From contig JBOGUF010000207.1 of NCBI GenBank assembly GCA_050696075.1, positions 1 to 41,393 on the forward strand: a stretch of 41,393 nt of DNA. Reading direction: 5' to 3'. The DNA is from JBOGUF01 sp050696075. GTDB lineage: Bacteria; Chloroflexota; Chloroflexia; Thermomicrobiales; UBA6265. Below are positions 7,536 through 14,894 of this stretch, piece by piece (position 1 is the first letter of the stretch; every line of letters starts with the position of its first letter). Position numbers and translations under genes: made by a program. Below the pieces are notes generated by a model, which worked only from the letters and a program-made list of their open reading frames with translations, was not told the origin of the DNA and did not search any database.

Positions 7536-7814
7536 CTACGGTCTGACGTCGTCTTTGACCGGCTTGCCGCGTCGGGCGTTCTCGGCTGCCTCTCGCTTGA
7601 GACGCTCCATCACGTCGGGAGTCCATTCGATCCCCCCTCCTCGCTTTATCTGCTCTTCGCCCACGGCGAGGGAGGTTCGAAACTCCTTCAGGCGGTCACG
7701 CTCCTCCATCAGCCGCAGCGCCTCGCGCACGACCTCGCTGGCGTTGTTGTAGCGGCCACTTGCGACCTTCTGGCGGACCATCGTCTCTAACCGCGGAGTC
7801 AAACTGACATTCAT
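7536..7814 (-). CDS. ParD/CC2985-type antitoxin, apparently without a toxin
   Basis: A 92-residue protein typical of ParD antitoxins: an N-terminal ribbon-helix-helix (VSLTPRLETMVRQKVASGRYNNASEVVREALRLMEERD) and a C-terminal toxin-binding tail (ENARRGKPVKDDVRP). GGAGAGGAGG lies before the ATG. ParD normally precedes an overlapping parE toxin gene. Here the stop at 7536 runs into the convergent CCPF gene, with no toxin frame on either side. It may be a remnant, a solitary repressor or an anti-addiction antitoxin. Convergent with 7190-7525, with a 10-bp gap. Confidence 0.82.
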   Translation of the reverse strand: MNVSLTPRLETMVRQKVASGRYNNASEVVREALRLMEERDRLKEFRTSLAVGEEQIKRGGGIEWTPDVMERLKREAAENARRGKPVKDDVRP

Positions 7815-7892
7815 TGCGCCGCCTCCTCTCCATTCGTCAGCATAGCAGAGATTGTCAGAGATCGATAGTAACAGACGATTGAAATAGCTTGT

Positions 7893-9143
7893 TCACGTCG
7901 GCTTGGCAACTCTCCCGCTTGCCGATGCCGCCGCGCCGCACGCGATGAGGTCGGCGATCTCGTCCGCTGAATACCCCGCCTCGGCCAGGATTTCCTCGGT
8001 CTGCTGGCCGAGCAGGGGTGGGGCGTGGCGCATCGCCAGGGGGGTTGCCGAGAAGCGGTAGGGGAAGCCGGTCAAGGTGACCTCGCCGAGGGTCGGGTGG
8101 GGGAGGGTTTGGCGCAGGTCGAGTTCGTCCATCCGCGGATCGGTAAAGACCTGTTCGACCGTGTTGATCGGACCGCAGGGCACGCCGGCGGCGTCCAACT
8201 TGGCGACCACCGCCTCGGTCGAGAGGGGATTGAGCGCGCCGTTGATCACCGCGTAGAGGGCGTCGAGGTTGGTGATGCGGCCGGCATTCGTCAAGAAGCG
8301 CTCGTCGGCCGCCGCGTCCAGGTCGAACGCCTGGCAGAAGCGCTGCCAAAGGCCGTCGTTGCCGATGGCGATATTGACATAACCATCAGCCGTTTGGAAC
8401 GTGTCGTAGGGCGCGACGATCGGGTGGGCATTGCCCAGCATCGTCGGCGTCTGGCCGGTGGCGAACCAGATCGCGGCCTGGTAGGTCAGCAGCGCTACCT
8501 GCCCGCCAAGCATCGAGACGTCGAGGTACTGCCCCGCGCCGGTGCGCTCGCGGTGGAAGAGGGCGCCCAGGATGCCGTAGGCGGCGAACATCCCGGCCGC
8601 GATGTCGGCGATCGGCACGCCCAGCTTGGTCGGCGCCCCGCCTCGCGGACCGGTGACGCTCATCAGCCCGCTCATGCCCTGGACGATCAGGTCATAGGCG
8701 GTCCGTTCCCGTCCCGGTCCCGTCTGGCCGAAGCCGGAGATTGAGGCGTAGACGATATCCGGCACGCGCGCCTTGACCGTCTCGTAGTCGAAGCCGAGAC
8801 GGCCACAGACGCCGGGGGAGAAATTTTCCACCAGGACGTCGGCCGATTCGATCAGCCGCCAGAGCGCCCCGCATCCACCCTCGCTCTTGAGATTGAGCGC
8901 GATCGAGCGCTTGTTGCGGTTAATCGAGAGGTAGTAGCTCGATTCCCCCTCCTGGAAGGGTGGACCCCAGGCGCGGGTGTCGTCCCCCTTGCCGGGCAAC
9001 TCCACCTTGATCACGTCGGCGCCGAGGTCGCCGAGCATCATCGTGCAATACGGCCCAGTCATCACCCGCGTCAGGTCGACGACGCGGATGCCGGACAACG
9101 GGAGGCGGGAGGCGTAAGGCGTAAGGCGTGAGGCGGGAGTCAT
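7893..9143 (-). CDS. Family III CoA-transferase (CaiB/BaiF)
   Basis: A 416-residue acyl-CoA transferase of the formyl-CoA transferase/CaiB family. Signatures: LSGIRVVDLTRVMTGPYCTMMLGDLGADVIKVE, RNKRSIALNLK, VLVENFSPGV, and RTAYDLIVQGMSGLMSVTG, whose Asp is the expected catalytic aspartyl nucleophile. The CoA donor and acceptor acids are unknown and no pathway partner is adjacent. ATG 9143 is followed directly by about 12 residues encoded by a run of heptanucleotide repeats (9101-9138), before the family's usual N-terminus PLSGIRVVDL; ATG 9161 is an alternative start. The array has therefore extended the protein or replaced its original start. Confidence 0.88.
   Translation of the reverse strand: MTPASRLTPYASRLPLSGIRVVDLTRVMTGPYCTMMLGDLGADVIKVELPGKGDDTRAWGPPFQEGESSYYLSINRNKRSIALNLKSEGGCGALWRLIESADVLVENFSPGVCGRLGFDYETVKARVPDIVYASISGFGQTGPGRERTAYDLIVQGMSGLMSVTGPRGGAPTKLGVPIADIAAGMFAAYGILGALFHRERTGAGQYLDVSMLGGQVALLTYQAAIWFATGQTPTMLGNAHPIVAPYDTFQTADGYVNIAIGNDGLWQRFCQAFDLDAAADERFLTNAGRITNLDALYAVINGALNPLSTEAVVAKLDAAGVPCGPINTVEQVFTDPRMDELDLRQTLPHPTLGEVTLTGFPYRFSATPLAMRHAPPLLGQQTEEILAEAGYSADEIADLIACGAAASASGRVAKPT
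9101..9138. repeat. Heptad array GGAGGCG/TAAGGCG (5 units) at the CoA-transferase N-terminus
   Basis: Units GGAGGCG, GGAGGCG, TAAGGCG, TAAGGCG, TGAGGCG in unbroken 7-bp phase. On the minus strand they encode residues TPASRLTPYASRLP after the likely ATG. Confidence 0.85.
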
Positions 9144-9206
9144 GCGCGGGCGGCCCTTCATGCTGGTCATACAACGCCGGGTCGCGATTCTAGCACCGGC
9201 CAAGTA

Positions 9207-9235
9207 TTGACAGTCATACGTTCTACTGTTATGAT
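9207..9235 (+). promoter_or_regulatory. Strong sigma-70 type promoter for the second merR gene
   Basis: TTGACA (9207-9212), a 17-bp spacer and TATGAT (9230-9235). An ACAGT/ACTGT inverted repeat overlaps the spacer and could be a site for autoregulation. The start point would be near 9242, about 43 bases before ATG 9285. Confidence 0.78.
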
Positions 9236-9280
9236 TCCTGGGTCGCTGAAGGTCCATTTGCTATCAACGAACGACGGAAC

Positions 9281-9318
9281 ACTCATGACTCACGACCCGG
9301 GACTCACGACCCACGACC
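9281..9318. repeat. Heptad array ACTCACG/ACCCACG containing the merR start codon
   Basis: Five heptads (ACTCATG, ACTCACG, ACCCGGG, ACTCACG, ACCCACG). The first contains the ATG at 9285, and the rest encode the N-terminal residues THDPGLTTHD. Confidence 0.8.
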
Positions 9319-9938
9319 GATACTCCCTGACGGAACTCACCGAGGCGGCGGGCGTCTCAGTGCGGACGGTGCGCTACTACATCGCCGAGGGGTTGCTGCC
9401 ACCGCCGGTCAGCGCCGGGCCGCACAGCCACTACACGCGGGGGCACCTGGACCGGCTGTTGCTGATCGGGCGGCTGAAGGCGTCCTACCTACCGCTACGC
9501 GAGATTCGCCGCGAGTTGGCCGGCCTCGACGACGTGGAGGTCCACCGCCTGGTTGCCGACTCGGTCGAGGCGGCGGGGGTCCTGATGGAGGCCGAAACGA
9601 TCGATCACGACGCCGCGGCATCGCCGCCCCGCCCCGCCGCGCCCCCGCGCGACAGCGCCGCCGACTACGTCAGCCGGGTTATGGCGCAAGCGTCCGGGCG
9701 ACAGACAGGCGAAGCCGACGACCCGTGGCGCCAATTACAACCAGCCATCGGTCGCGTCGCCTTCTCACCGCTCAGCCCCGCCGAGCCATCACCCATCACC
9801 CATCACCCGGTATCTGGCACCTGGCGCCGGGTGCCGCTCAGCGACGACGCGGAGCTGCTGATCCGCGAGGAGGCCTACACCCGCAAACGCGACCGTGTCG
9901 ACTGGCTCGTCCGCTGGGCCCGCAAAGTCTTCGGCTGA
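9285..9938 (+). CDS. MerR-family transcriptional regulator with a C-terminal extension
   Basis: A 217-residue regulator. The MerR DNA-binding domain is at about residues 14-85 (YSLTELTEAAGVSVRTVRYYIAEGLLPPP, HLDRLLLIGRLKASYLPLREIRREL). It is followed by a low-complexity, proline/alanine-rich linker and a short conserved-looking tail (ELLIREEAYTRKRDRVDWLVRWARKVFG). The linker includes PSPITHHPVSG, encoded by three perfect CCATCAC heptads (9786-9806). ATG 9285 was chosen as the first ATG after the predicted transcription start. The VWA gene follows 100 bp downstream on the same strand; this pairing suggests a shared function. The cue is unknown. Confidence 0.82.
   Translation: MTHDPGLTTHDRYSLTELTEAAGVSVRTVRYYIAEGLLPPPVSAGPHSHYTRGHLDRLLLIGRLKASYLPLREIRRELAGLDDVEVHRLVADSVEAAGVLMEAETIDHDAAASPPRPAAPPRDSAADYVSRVMAQASGRQTGEADDPWRQLQPAIGRVAFSPLSPAEPSPITHHPVSGTWRRVPLSDDAELLIREEAYTRKRDRVDWLVRWARKVFG
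9786..9806. repeat. Three perfect CCATCAC heptads inside the merR coding sequence
   Basis: CCATCAC repeated three times, read in frame within the proline-rich linker of the regulator (part of PSPITHHPVSG). Confidence 0.85.
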
Positions 9939-10039
9939 CCCGTTGTCCGATTTAGAGCGCACAGGCGGAACAGCATTTCGGTAGCATCGGCCACCGGTCG
10001 ATCGTTCGTCCAGTTCGTCCATCTAAGGAGGCATCACCC

Positions 10040-11365
10040 ATGACCACACCATCATCTCCGAACGGCGCGCCGGCCAATCTCGCGATCACCACGACCTGGG
10101 AGAAACCATTTGTCGCGTCCTCCGGCGGCGAGGCGTCGCTGCTGGTCCGGATCAAGGCGGCCGCGCGCAAACCGGAGGCCGGGTCCCACCGGGCGCCGGT
10201 CGACGTCGCCTTCGTCCTCGACCGCTCCGGCTCGATGACGGGCGAGAAACTCGAACTGGTCAAGGAGGCGGTCGACGTCGCCGTCGCCCACCTCGCCGAC
10301 GAGGACCGCGCCGCGCTGGTGATCTACGACCATGAGGTCGAAACCCTGCACCACCTGGAGCCGGCGACGGCGCGAGTCAAGACGGCGATCCGCCTGGCGC
10401 TGCGCGGCATCGACTCCGGCGGCTCAACCAACCTCGCCGGCGGCTGGCTGACCGCGTGCGGCGAGCTGAGCAAAGACGAGGCGGAAGGCGGAAGGCGGAA
10501 GGCGGAGAATGGCGAGGGCGTACGGATTCGGCGGTCGCTGCTGTTAACGGATGGGCTGGCGAACGTCGGGATGACCGATGGCGGCGAGTTGGCCTACCAC
10601 GCGGGCGAATTGCGCCGGCGCGGGGTAACGACCACGACCCTCGGCGTGGGGTTGGACTTCGACGAGGATCTGCTGGCCGGGATGGCCGAGGCGGGCGGCG
10701 GCAACTTCCAGTTCATCGCCCGGCCAAGCGAGCTGCGCGCTTTCTTCGCCAAGGAGCTGGGCGAGCTACTAACGGTTGTCGCCGCCGGGCTGACCGTCTC
10801 GTTGACCATGCCACACGGCGTCCGCGCCCGCCTGCTCAACCTCTTCCCGGTCGACCGCCAAGGTAAGCGGATCGACGTCGCCGTCCGCGAGCTGCTCCCC
10901 GGCGACGACCTCTGCCTGATCTTCGCCCTGACGACCCGTCCCAGCACGGCGGGAGCAACCCACCTGCTGACCCTCGACGCCACCTGGTCCGACCCCGCGG
11001 CCGACCGCCGGCAATCGTTCTCCCTGACGCTACCGCCGTTAGTCGTAGCCGACCCGGCGACCGTCGATCAGACCCCGCCCGACCCTGAAGTCGCCGAGGA
11101 GGCTGCCCTCCAGCGCGCCCACGCGGAGCAGCGGGAGGCGATGCGCCTCGACCGCCAGGGCCGCCACGCCGAGTCCCGGGCGTTGTTGCGCGAGTCTGCC
11201 GCCGCGCTGTCGGCCGCGCCGATGACGGCCCAGGTGCAGGAGCACTACGACCTGGCGATGCACTACGCCGCCTTCGACGCCTCCTCCGCCTACGACGAGA
11301 CCACCCGCAAGCGCGCCACCCACGACGCCCACCGCGCCTCACGAGGCAAGCGGGAGGACAAATAG
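10040..11365 (+). CDS. Von Willebrand factor A domain protein
   Basis: A 441-residue protein with a VWA domain at about residues 54-250. MIDAS metal-site residues are visible: DRSGSM (Asp61, Ser63, Ser65), Thr130 in GGSTNLAGG and Asp171 in LLLTDGLANVG. A beta-rich domain and a helical C-terminal region (about 345-425) follow. No signal peptide or transmembrane helix is evident, so it is probably cytoplasmic and acts through divalent-metal protein binding. AAGGAGG lies 8-9 bases before ATG 10040. Residues 147-158 (AEGGRRKAENGE) are encoded by four GGCGGAA heptads inserted in frame within the VWA domain. Probably transcribed with the upstream merR. Confidence 0.88.
   Translation: MTTPSSPNGAPANLAITTTWEKPFVASSGGEASLLVRIKAAARKPEAGSHRAPVDVAFVLDRSGSMTGEKLELVKEAVDVAVAHLADEDRAALVIYDHEVETLHHLEPATARVKTAIRLALRGIDSGGSTNLAGGWLTACGELSKDEAEGGRRKAENGEGVRIRRSLLLTDGLANVGMTDGGELAYHAGELRRRGVTTTTLGVGLDFDEDLLAGMAEAGGGNFQFIARPSELRAFFAKELGELLTVVAAGLTVSLTMPHGVRARLLNLFPVDRQGKRIDVAVRELLPGDDLCLIFALTTRPSTAGATHLLTLDATWSDPAADRRQSFSLTLPPLVVADPATVDQTPPDPEVAEEAALQRAHAEQREAMRLDRQGRHAESRALLRESAAALSAAPMTAQVQEHYDLAMHYAAFDASSAYDETTRKRATHDAHRASRGKREDK
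10480..10507. repeat. Four GGCGGAA heptads inside the VWA coding sequence
   Basis: GGCGGAA three times and GGCGGAG once, in frame, encoding a charged insertion in the VWA domain. The same unit in reverse complement (CGCCTTC) occurs in arrays at 19541-19561 and 20084-20114. Confidence 0.88.
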
Positions 11366-11489
11366 GTCGGCAAGTCGGCAAGTCGCCGGCGCGTCGTCCC
11401 GCGACGCGGGGTTGAAAACCCCGCGCTAAACCTACAAAACCCCTCCGGGGTTACGGCCACAGCCCCCGAGGGGCGGCGTAGGTTCAGCC
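11366..11489. repeat. Octad array plus hairpin-rich repeat element after the VWA gene
   Basis: AGTCGGCA-type octads start directly after the VWA stop codon (11366-11387). They are followed by three nested hairpins: CGCGGGGTT/AACCCCGCG (11405-11425), AACCCC/GGGGTT (11438-11452) and CCCC/GGGG near 11465. GCTAAACCTAC and GTAGGTTCAGC form an outer inverted pair closing near 11488. There is no T-run, so it is not a classic terminator, though the hairpins may act as one. The element ends shortly before the stump of hicA. Confidence 0.65.
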
Positions 11490-11504
11490 TGGGGAGCATT
11501 CCCG

Positions 11505-11579
11505 GGGCGCGAGAGGCGGTTAGGATGGATTCTGGAACAGGCGGACTTGACGGCCGAGGAGTTGAAGGATCTGCTCTGA
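11505..11579 (+). pseudogene. 3' remnant of a hicA toxin gene
   Basis: The frame ending at TGA 11577-11579 reads LGWILEQADLTAEELKDLL, closely resembling the C-terminal helix of HicA mRNA interferases. Upstream the frame runs into the hairpin repeat without a start codon, so the conserved N-terminal two thirds, including the catalytic histidine region, is gone. The TGA overlaps the hicB ATG (TGATG), the coupling expected of an intact hicAB operon. Confidence 0.6.
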
Positions 11580-11809
11580 TGCGGTACACGGTCATCGTGG
11601 AGCGGGGGCACGATCCCGGCATGTACGTTGTGTCGGTCCCGACTCTTCCAGGGTGCTTTACCCAGGGCGGCAGCATCGATCAGGCGCAGGAACGGATCCG
11701 AGAAGCCATCGCCGGCCACATCGTCGCACTCGCTGACCTTGGCGAACCCGTTCCCGTGGAGACCGACCCACCACTCGTCACCGCGGTCGACGTCGAATCG
11801 GCTGCCTGA
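11579..11809 (+). CDS. hicB: HicB-family antitoxin, orphan
   Basis: A 76-residue protein with the partial RNase H-like HicB fold: YTVIVERGHDPGMYVVSVPTLPGCFTQGGSIDQAQERIREAIAGHI. It normally neutralises the HicA mRNA interferase. ATG 11579 overlaps the stop of the hicA remnant, with GAAGGA about nine bases upstream; an earlier in-frame ATG (11525) would overlap the toxin stump. There is no C-terminal DNA-binding domain, so it is the short HicB type. With hicA destroyed it is an orphan. Confidence 0.8.
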   Translation: MRYTVIVERGHDPGMYVVSVPTLPGCFTQGGSIDQAQERIREAIAGHIVALADLGEPVPVETDPPLVTAVDVESAA

Positions 11810-11846
11810 CGCTATCGTTCTTTTGCAGCGGCGGAGAGCCGGGGAT

Positions 11847-12539
11847 TTGAGATCCACGTTCGTCCTGATCCACAGCCCGCTCGTCGGTCCGCTGACGTGG
11901 TCGCTCGTCGCGGATGAGCTGCAGCAACGGAATGTCGAGACGGTTGTGCCGGCGCTGACCGACGATACGGGCGCGGACCTGCCGTTCTGGCGGCAACATG
12001 CGGAGGCCGTCGCCCGAGCGGTCGCGCCGCTCCCGCCGGACCGACCTGTCGCGCTCGTGGGACATAGCGGCGCCGGTCCGTTGTTGCCGGTCATCGGGCA
12101 GCGGATCGGCCGCCCGGTCGCGGCCTACCTCTTCGTCGACGCCGGCATCCCGATCGACGGCGCCAGCCGGCTCGACCTGATGGCGAACGAGGACCCGGAA
12201 TTCGCCCGGCACTTCCGGGAGCACCTGACCGCCGGTGGCCGCTTCCCTGCCTGGACAGACGGCGACCTCGCCGCCATCCTGCCTGACCGGTGCCTCCGCC
12301 GGCAGCTCATCGCCGACCTCCGCCCGCGGGCGCTCGCCTTCTTCACCGAGCCGATCCCCGTTTTTCCCGGCTGGCCGGACGCGCCGTGCGGCTATCTCAA
12401 GTTCAGCGCGCCTTACGACGTACCGGCGCGCCGCGCGCGCGAAGCCGGCTGGCCCGATCGAGAGATCGACGCCGGCCACTTCCACATGCTCATCGATTCC
12501 CCGGCCGTCGCCGCGGCCCTCCTCGACCTCGTCCCATGA
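11847..12539 (+). CDS. Alpha/beta hydrolase
   Basis: A 230-residue protein with an alpha/beta hydrolase layout: TFVLIHSPLVGPLTWSLVADEL at the N-terminus, nucleophile elbow VGHSGAG (Ser74) and a late DAGHFHML with the likely catalytic histidine. The substrate is unknown. The start is inferred: TTG 11847 follows GGAGAGCCGGGG and gives a normal N-terminus, whereas the longer frame would overlap hicB entirely. It lies 37 bp after hicB on the same strand. An octanucleotide array follows the TGA. Confidence 0.72.
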   Translation: MRSTFVLIHSPLVGPLTWSLVADELQQRNVETVVPALTDDTGADLPFWRQHAEAVARAVAPLPPDRPVALVGHSGAGPLLPVIGQRIGRPVAAYLFVDAGIPIDGASRLDLMANEDPEFARHFREHLTAGGRFPAWTDGDLAAILPDRCLRRQLIADLRPRALAFFTEPIPVFPGWPDAPCGYLKFSAPYDVPARRAREAGWPDREIDAGHFHMLIDSPAVAAALLDLVP

Positions 12540-12542
12540 TTT

Positions 12543-12582
12543 GCCTTGCCGCCTTGCCGCCTCGCCGCCTTGCCGCCTTGCC
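12543..12582. repeat. Octad array GCCTTGCC (5 units)
   Basis: GCCTTGCC, GCCTTGCC, GCCTCGCC, GCCTTGCC, GCCTTGCC between two convergent genes, within 4 bp of both stop codons (12537-12539 and 12586-12588). Confidence 0.88.
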
Positions 12583-12585
12583 GCC

Positions 12586-13041
12586 CTATTCCTGTTCGAA
12601 GTTCACCGGATGCCCGGCGTAGCGACATTCGAAGTGGATCTGGGCGTGCTCCGCGCCGCGCCAGCGGCAGCGGGCGCAATGAGTCACCTGGTAGAAGCGG
12701 GTGAAGAGGGGTTCGGCCATCGCGGTTAGGGGGCGATCCATCGCCAGCCGCTTGTATTCGTCGCGGACCAAGGGTTCCAGATCGGGCGGCAGACAGGTGG
12801 GGTAGGGGATGCGGTGCTCGGCCCCGCTCGACCGGTCACGGAAGGTCAGCACCCGGCCGGTGCCACCCCCACCGGCCGGTCCCTCCTCAGCGTCGGCAAC
12901 CAATTCCAGCACATCCCAGTCCGCCCCGGCTCGCGCCGAGAGGTACTGCAGTAATCGCGCCTTGTCGATCGTCCGCGTCGCCATCTGCTCCAGCAGCGGC
13001 ATCACCCGGCGCACGACGTCTTCGGTCGCTTTGTAGACCAT
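12586..13041 (-). CDS. Conserved hypothetical protein with a CxxC pair
   Basis: A 151-residue soluble protein of unknown function. The N-terminal part is helical (TEDVVRRVMPLLEQMATRTIDKARLLQYL), with a glycine-rich turn near residue 60. A C-terminal segment, TRFYQVTHCARCRWRGAEHAQIHFECRYAGHP, carries Cys-x2-Cys and a third Cys that could bind zinc. The ATG at 13041 lacks a strong ribosome binding site, and heptad repeats lie just upstream. It may be co-transcribed with the HAD gene to its right. Confidence 0.65.
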   Translation of the reverse strand: MVYKATEDVVRRVMPLLEQMATRTIDKARLLQYLSARAGADWDVLELVADAEEGPAGGGGTGRVLTFRDRSSGAEHRIPYPTCLPPDLEPLVRDEYKRLAMDRPLTAMAEPLFTRFYQVTHCARCRWRGAEHAQIHFECRYAGHPVNFEQE

Positions 13042-13047
13042 CTTTGA

Positions 13048-13141
13048 GCCGTCAGCTTTCAGCCGTCAGCCGTCAGCCTGTTTCGACGACTGGGCACTTG
13101 GTACTCGGTACTCGGTACTCGGCACTCGGCACTCGGTACTC
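13048..13141. repeat. Two heptad arrays: GCCGTCA (4 units) and GGTACTC (7 units)
   Basis: GCCGTCA, GCTTTCA, GCCGTCA, GCCGTCA at 13048-13075. GGCACTT, three GGTACTC, two GGCACTC and one GGTACTC run in strict 7-bp phase at 13093-13141. The stop codon of the HAD gene (13140-13142) overlaps the final unit. The GGTACTC unit recurs at 25375-25402. Confidence 0.9.
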
Positions 13142-13973
13142 ACGTCAACGCCTCCGGCAGGTCGGCAATCGAGTCGAGCACGAAATCGGCGTGCTCGGTA
13201 TCGCCGTCCGCAACCGGCTTGCCCGTGCGGACCAGGACGGTGCGCAGGCCGAGGCGACGGGCGGGGAGGAGATCGTTGCGAGCATCATCGCCGACCATCA
13301 CCACTCGGCGGGGCGGCACGCCGAGGAGCCGCAGCGCCTCGCGGAAAAAGGTCAGCGCGGGCTTGCCGACCGTGATCGCCCGCACGCCGGCCGCCGCCTC
13401 CAGCGCGATCACGTACGGCCCGCTGTCGAGCTGCATCCCGTCGGCGGTGCGCCAGGCGGGATTGCGGTGCATCGCCACCAGGCGGGCGCCGGCGACCAAG
13501 AGGCGGTAGGCGCGGTTCATCCGCTCATAGGTCAGCCGCTCCTCGGCGCCGCCGATCACGACCACGTCTGCCTCCGTCGCGTCGTCGGGCAGCACCGTCA
13601 GTCCGGCCTCGGCGAAATCCCGGTCGACGTCGCCTTTGGCGATCAGATAGCAGCGGGCGCCCGGCCAGCGATGGCGGATGTAGTCCGCCGTCGCTACCGG
13701 CGCGGTGACGAGTTCCTCGTCCCGCACCGGCAAGCCGATCTCCCGCAGCGATGCGCCGAGCGTGACCCGGCTGGCGGTGGTGGAGTTGGTCAGAAATCGG
13801 TAGGCGATACCGCGAGCGGACAGGGCGCGGAGGGCGTCCGCCGCACCTGGCACCGGCCGCATACCGACGTGGAGCACGCCGTCGATATCGAGTAGCGCGC
13901 CCGCCACCAACCCGGTCGGCTCGGTCGGACGAGCCGCCGGCGGCGAACGTCGTTGACGAGACCGCGCGCTCAT
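13140..13973 (-). CDS. HAD superfamily subclass IIA phosphatase (NagD/LHPP-like)
   Basis: About 277 residues. HAD motif I is GALLDIDGVLHVG (Asp29, Asp31), motif II LTNSTT, the subclass IIA cap has VVIGG and RNPAWRTADG, and late motifs are VGKPALTFF and VMVGDDARNDLLPARRLGLRTVLVRTGK. Such enzymes hydrolyse small phosphates (phosphoglycolate, nucleotides, phospholysine/phosphohistidine in LHPP). The start is uncertain: ATG 13973 gives 26 residues before motif I, and the frame stays open upstream to 14027. The stop codon lies within a heptad array. Confidence 0.85.
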   Translation of the reverse strand: MSARSRQRRSPPAARPTEPTGLVAGALLDIDGVLHVGMRPVPGAADALRALSARGIAYRFLTNSTTASRVTLGASLREIGLPVRDEELVTAPVATADYIRHRWPGARCYLIAKGDVDRDFAEAGLTVLPDDATEADVVVIGGAEERLTYERMNRAYRLLVAGARLVAMHRNPAWRTADGMQLDSGPYVIALEAAAGVRAITVGKPALTFFREALRLLGVPPRRVVMVGDDARNDLLPARRLGLRTVLVRTGKPVADGDTEHADFVLDSIADLPEALT

Positions 13974-14066
13974 ACCCGCATACGTCTGCCGACCTCCCCG
14001 GTACTGCGCTGGGACGCAGGATAGCAAGCAGGCGCGCCGGCCGCTAGTCCGTGATAGGCAGAGGGG

Positions 14067-14477
14067 TCAACTCACGTCGGTAAAGAGCCGAGATGATGTG
14101 CCAGCGGTCGTCGATGGAGGCCGCGCCTCTCCGTTGGTTTCGACGGATCGTGTCATCGCCTTCGTTATTTCCGTCGGGGCGATTCGTTCGACACGCTCCA
14201 CGACCATTCCTTGCCGCTCGTATCGTTCAACGACCGTTCTAGCTTCTTCCACGGTCGCCCGTCGCACGAACTCGGACTTCGTCTTGCCGGTAAGGCGAGC
14301 GGCGAGACTCACCACCTTCGCGTCGTCCGGACCCAGGCGAATTGAGATTGTTGCTTCAAGCCGTCGAGCAGAGGTCAGTGGTTCGGCGTGATCGGCCCAC
14401 CCCTTCGCTTGCTGATCTTCCCCGCTTGTCACCGGCGTGAGCGGGTCAGCGTCTCGTTGGGCGGCCTGCTTCGCCAT
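14067..14477 (-). CDS. Ribbon-helix-helix antitoxin candidate
   Basis: A 136-residue protein. A ribbon-helix-helix DNA-binding motif is at about residues 41-75 (EATISIRLGPDDAKVVSLAARLTGKTKSEFVRRATVEEA), preceded by a polar 40-residue extension and followed by a low-complexity tail. AGGAGGG lies six bases before ATG 14477. It starts 11 bp after the stop of the BrnT-like gene, the toxin-then-antitoxin order of BrnT/BrnA modules. Probable roles are autorepressor and antitoxin. Confidence 0.65.
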   Translation of the reverse strand: MAKQAAQRDADPLTPVTSGEDQQAKGWADHAEPLTSARRLEATISIRLGPDDAKVVSLAARLTGKTKSEFVRRATVEEARTVVERYERQGMVVERVERIAPTEITKAMTRSVETNGEARPPSTTAGTSSRLFTDVS

Positions 14478-14488
14478 GGGTTGCCCTC

Positions 14489-14815
14489 CTATCGTCTACG
14501 CGTCCGTTCGCGCTCCGTGCGGTACATCCGCTTCTCGTGTGGCGTTGAGCGCCACCCCGTAATAGGACGCCACCGACCGCGGTCGCCGTCGATCGGCTCG
14601 CGCCAGACGGCCGTGACCCAGAACCCGGCCTCGGTTCGACCAACGACGAGCCAGCGATTGGGTGGGTGTCCTGGTTGATTCGGGAATGCACACCAATCGC
14701 CACCTTCGATCATCTCTTCGATCCAGCAGGCGTTGATGTGCTGTTCGATATGGCGCTCATTCTCTTCATCCCACTCGAGTCCGATAATGTCAACTGGGCG
14801 TGGTGGCGCCATCAT
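14489..14815 (-). CDS. BrnT-like toxin candidate
   Basis: A 108-residue basic protein. IGLEWDEENERHIEQHI at the N-terminus, the central NRWLVVGRTEAGFWVTAVW and the C-terminal WRPITGWRSTPHEKRMYR follow the plan of BrnT ribonuclease toxins (EWDE...H, strand-rich core, basic ending). Identity is inferred from this plan and from the adjacent ribbon-helix-helix gene, not from a decisive motif; a DUF4258-like protein is the alternative. The start is ATG 14815 or the adjacent ATG 14812, with GGAG about six bases upstream. Confidence 0.55.
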   Translation of the reverse strand: MMAPPRPVDIIGLEWDEENERHIEQHINACWIEEMIEGGDWCAFPNQPGHPPNRWLVVGRTEAGFWVTAVWREPIDGDRGRWRPITGWRSTPHEKRMYRTERERTRRR

Positions 14816-14894
14816 CGACGCTCCACGCCCATCGTATTACACGGTGTCATACAATGTCCATGGTTGAGAACTCCATGGAGGAGACGAGGGGAAC

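Noticed and set aside
11525..11578. Longer HicB start at ATG 11525
   Set aside because: It would overlap the hicA remnant in another frame; the TGATG junction and ribosome binding site favour 11579.
13093..13141. Regular repeats that could suggest a CRISPR array
   Set aside because: Units are only 7 bp and contiguous, with no spacers and no cas genes in the window.
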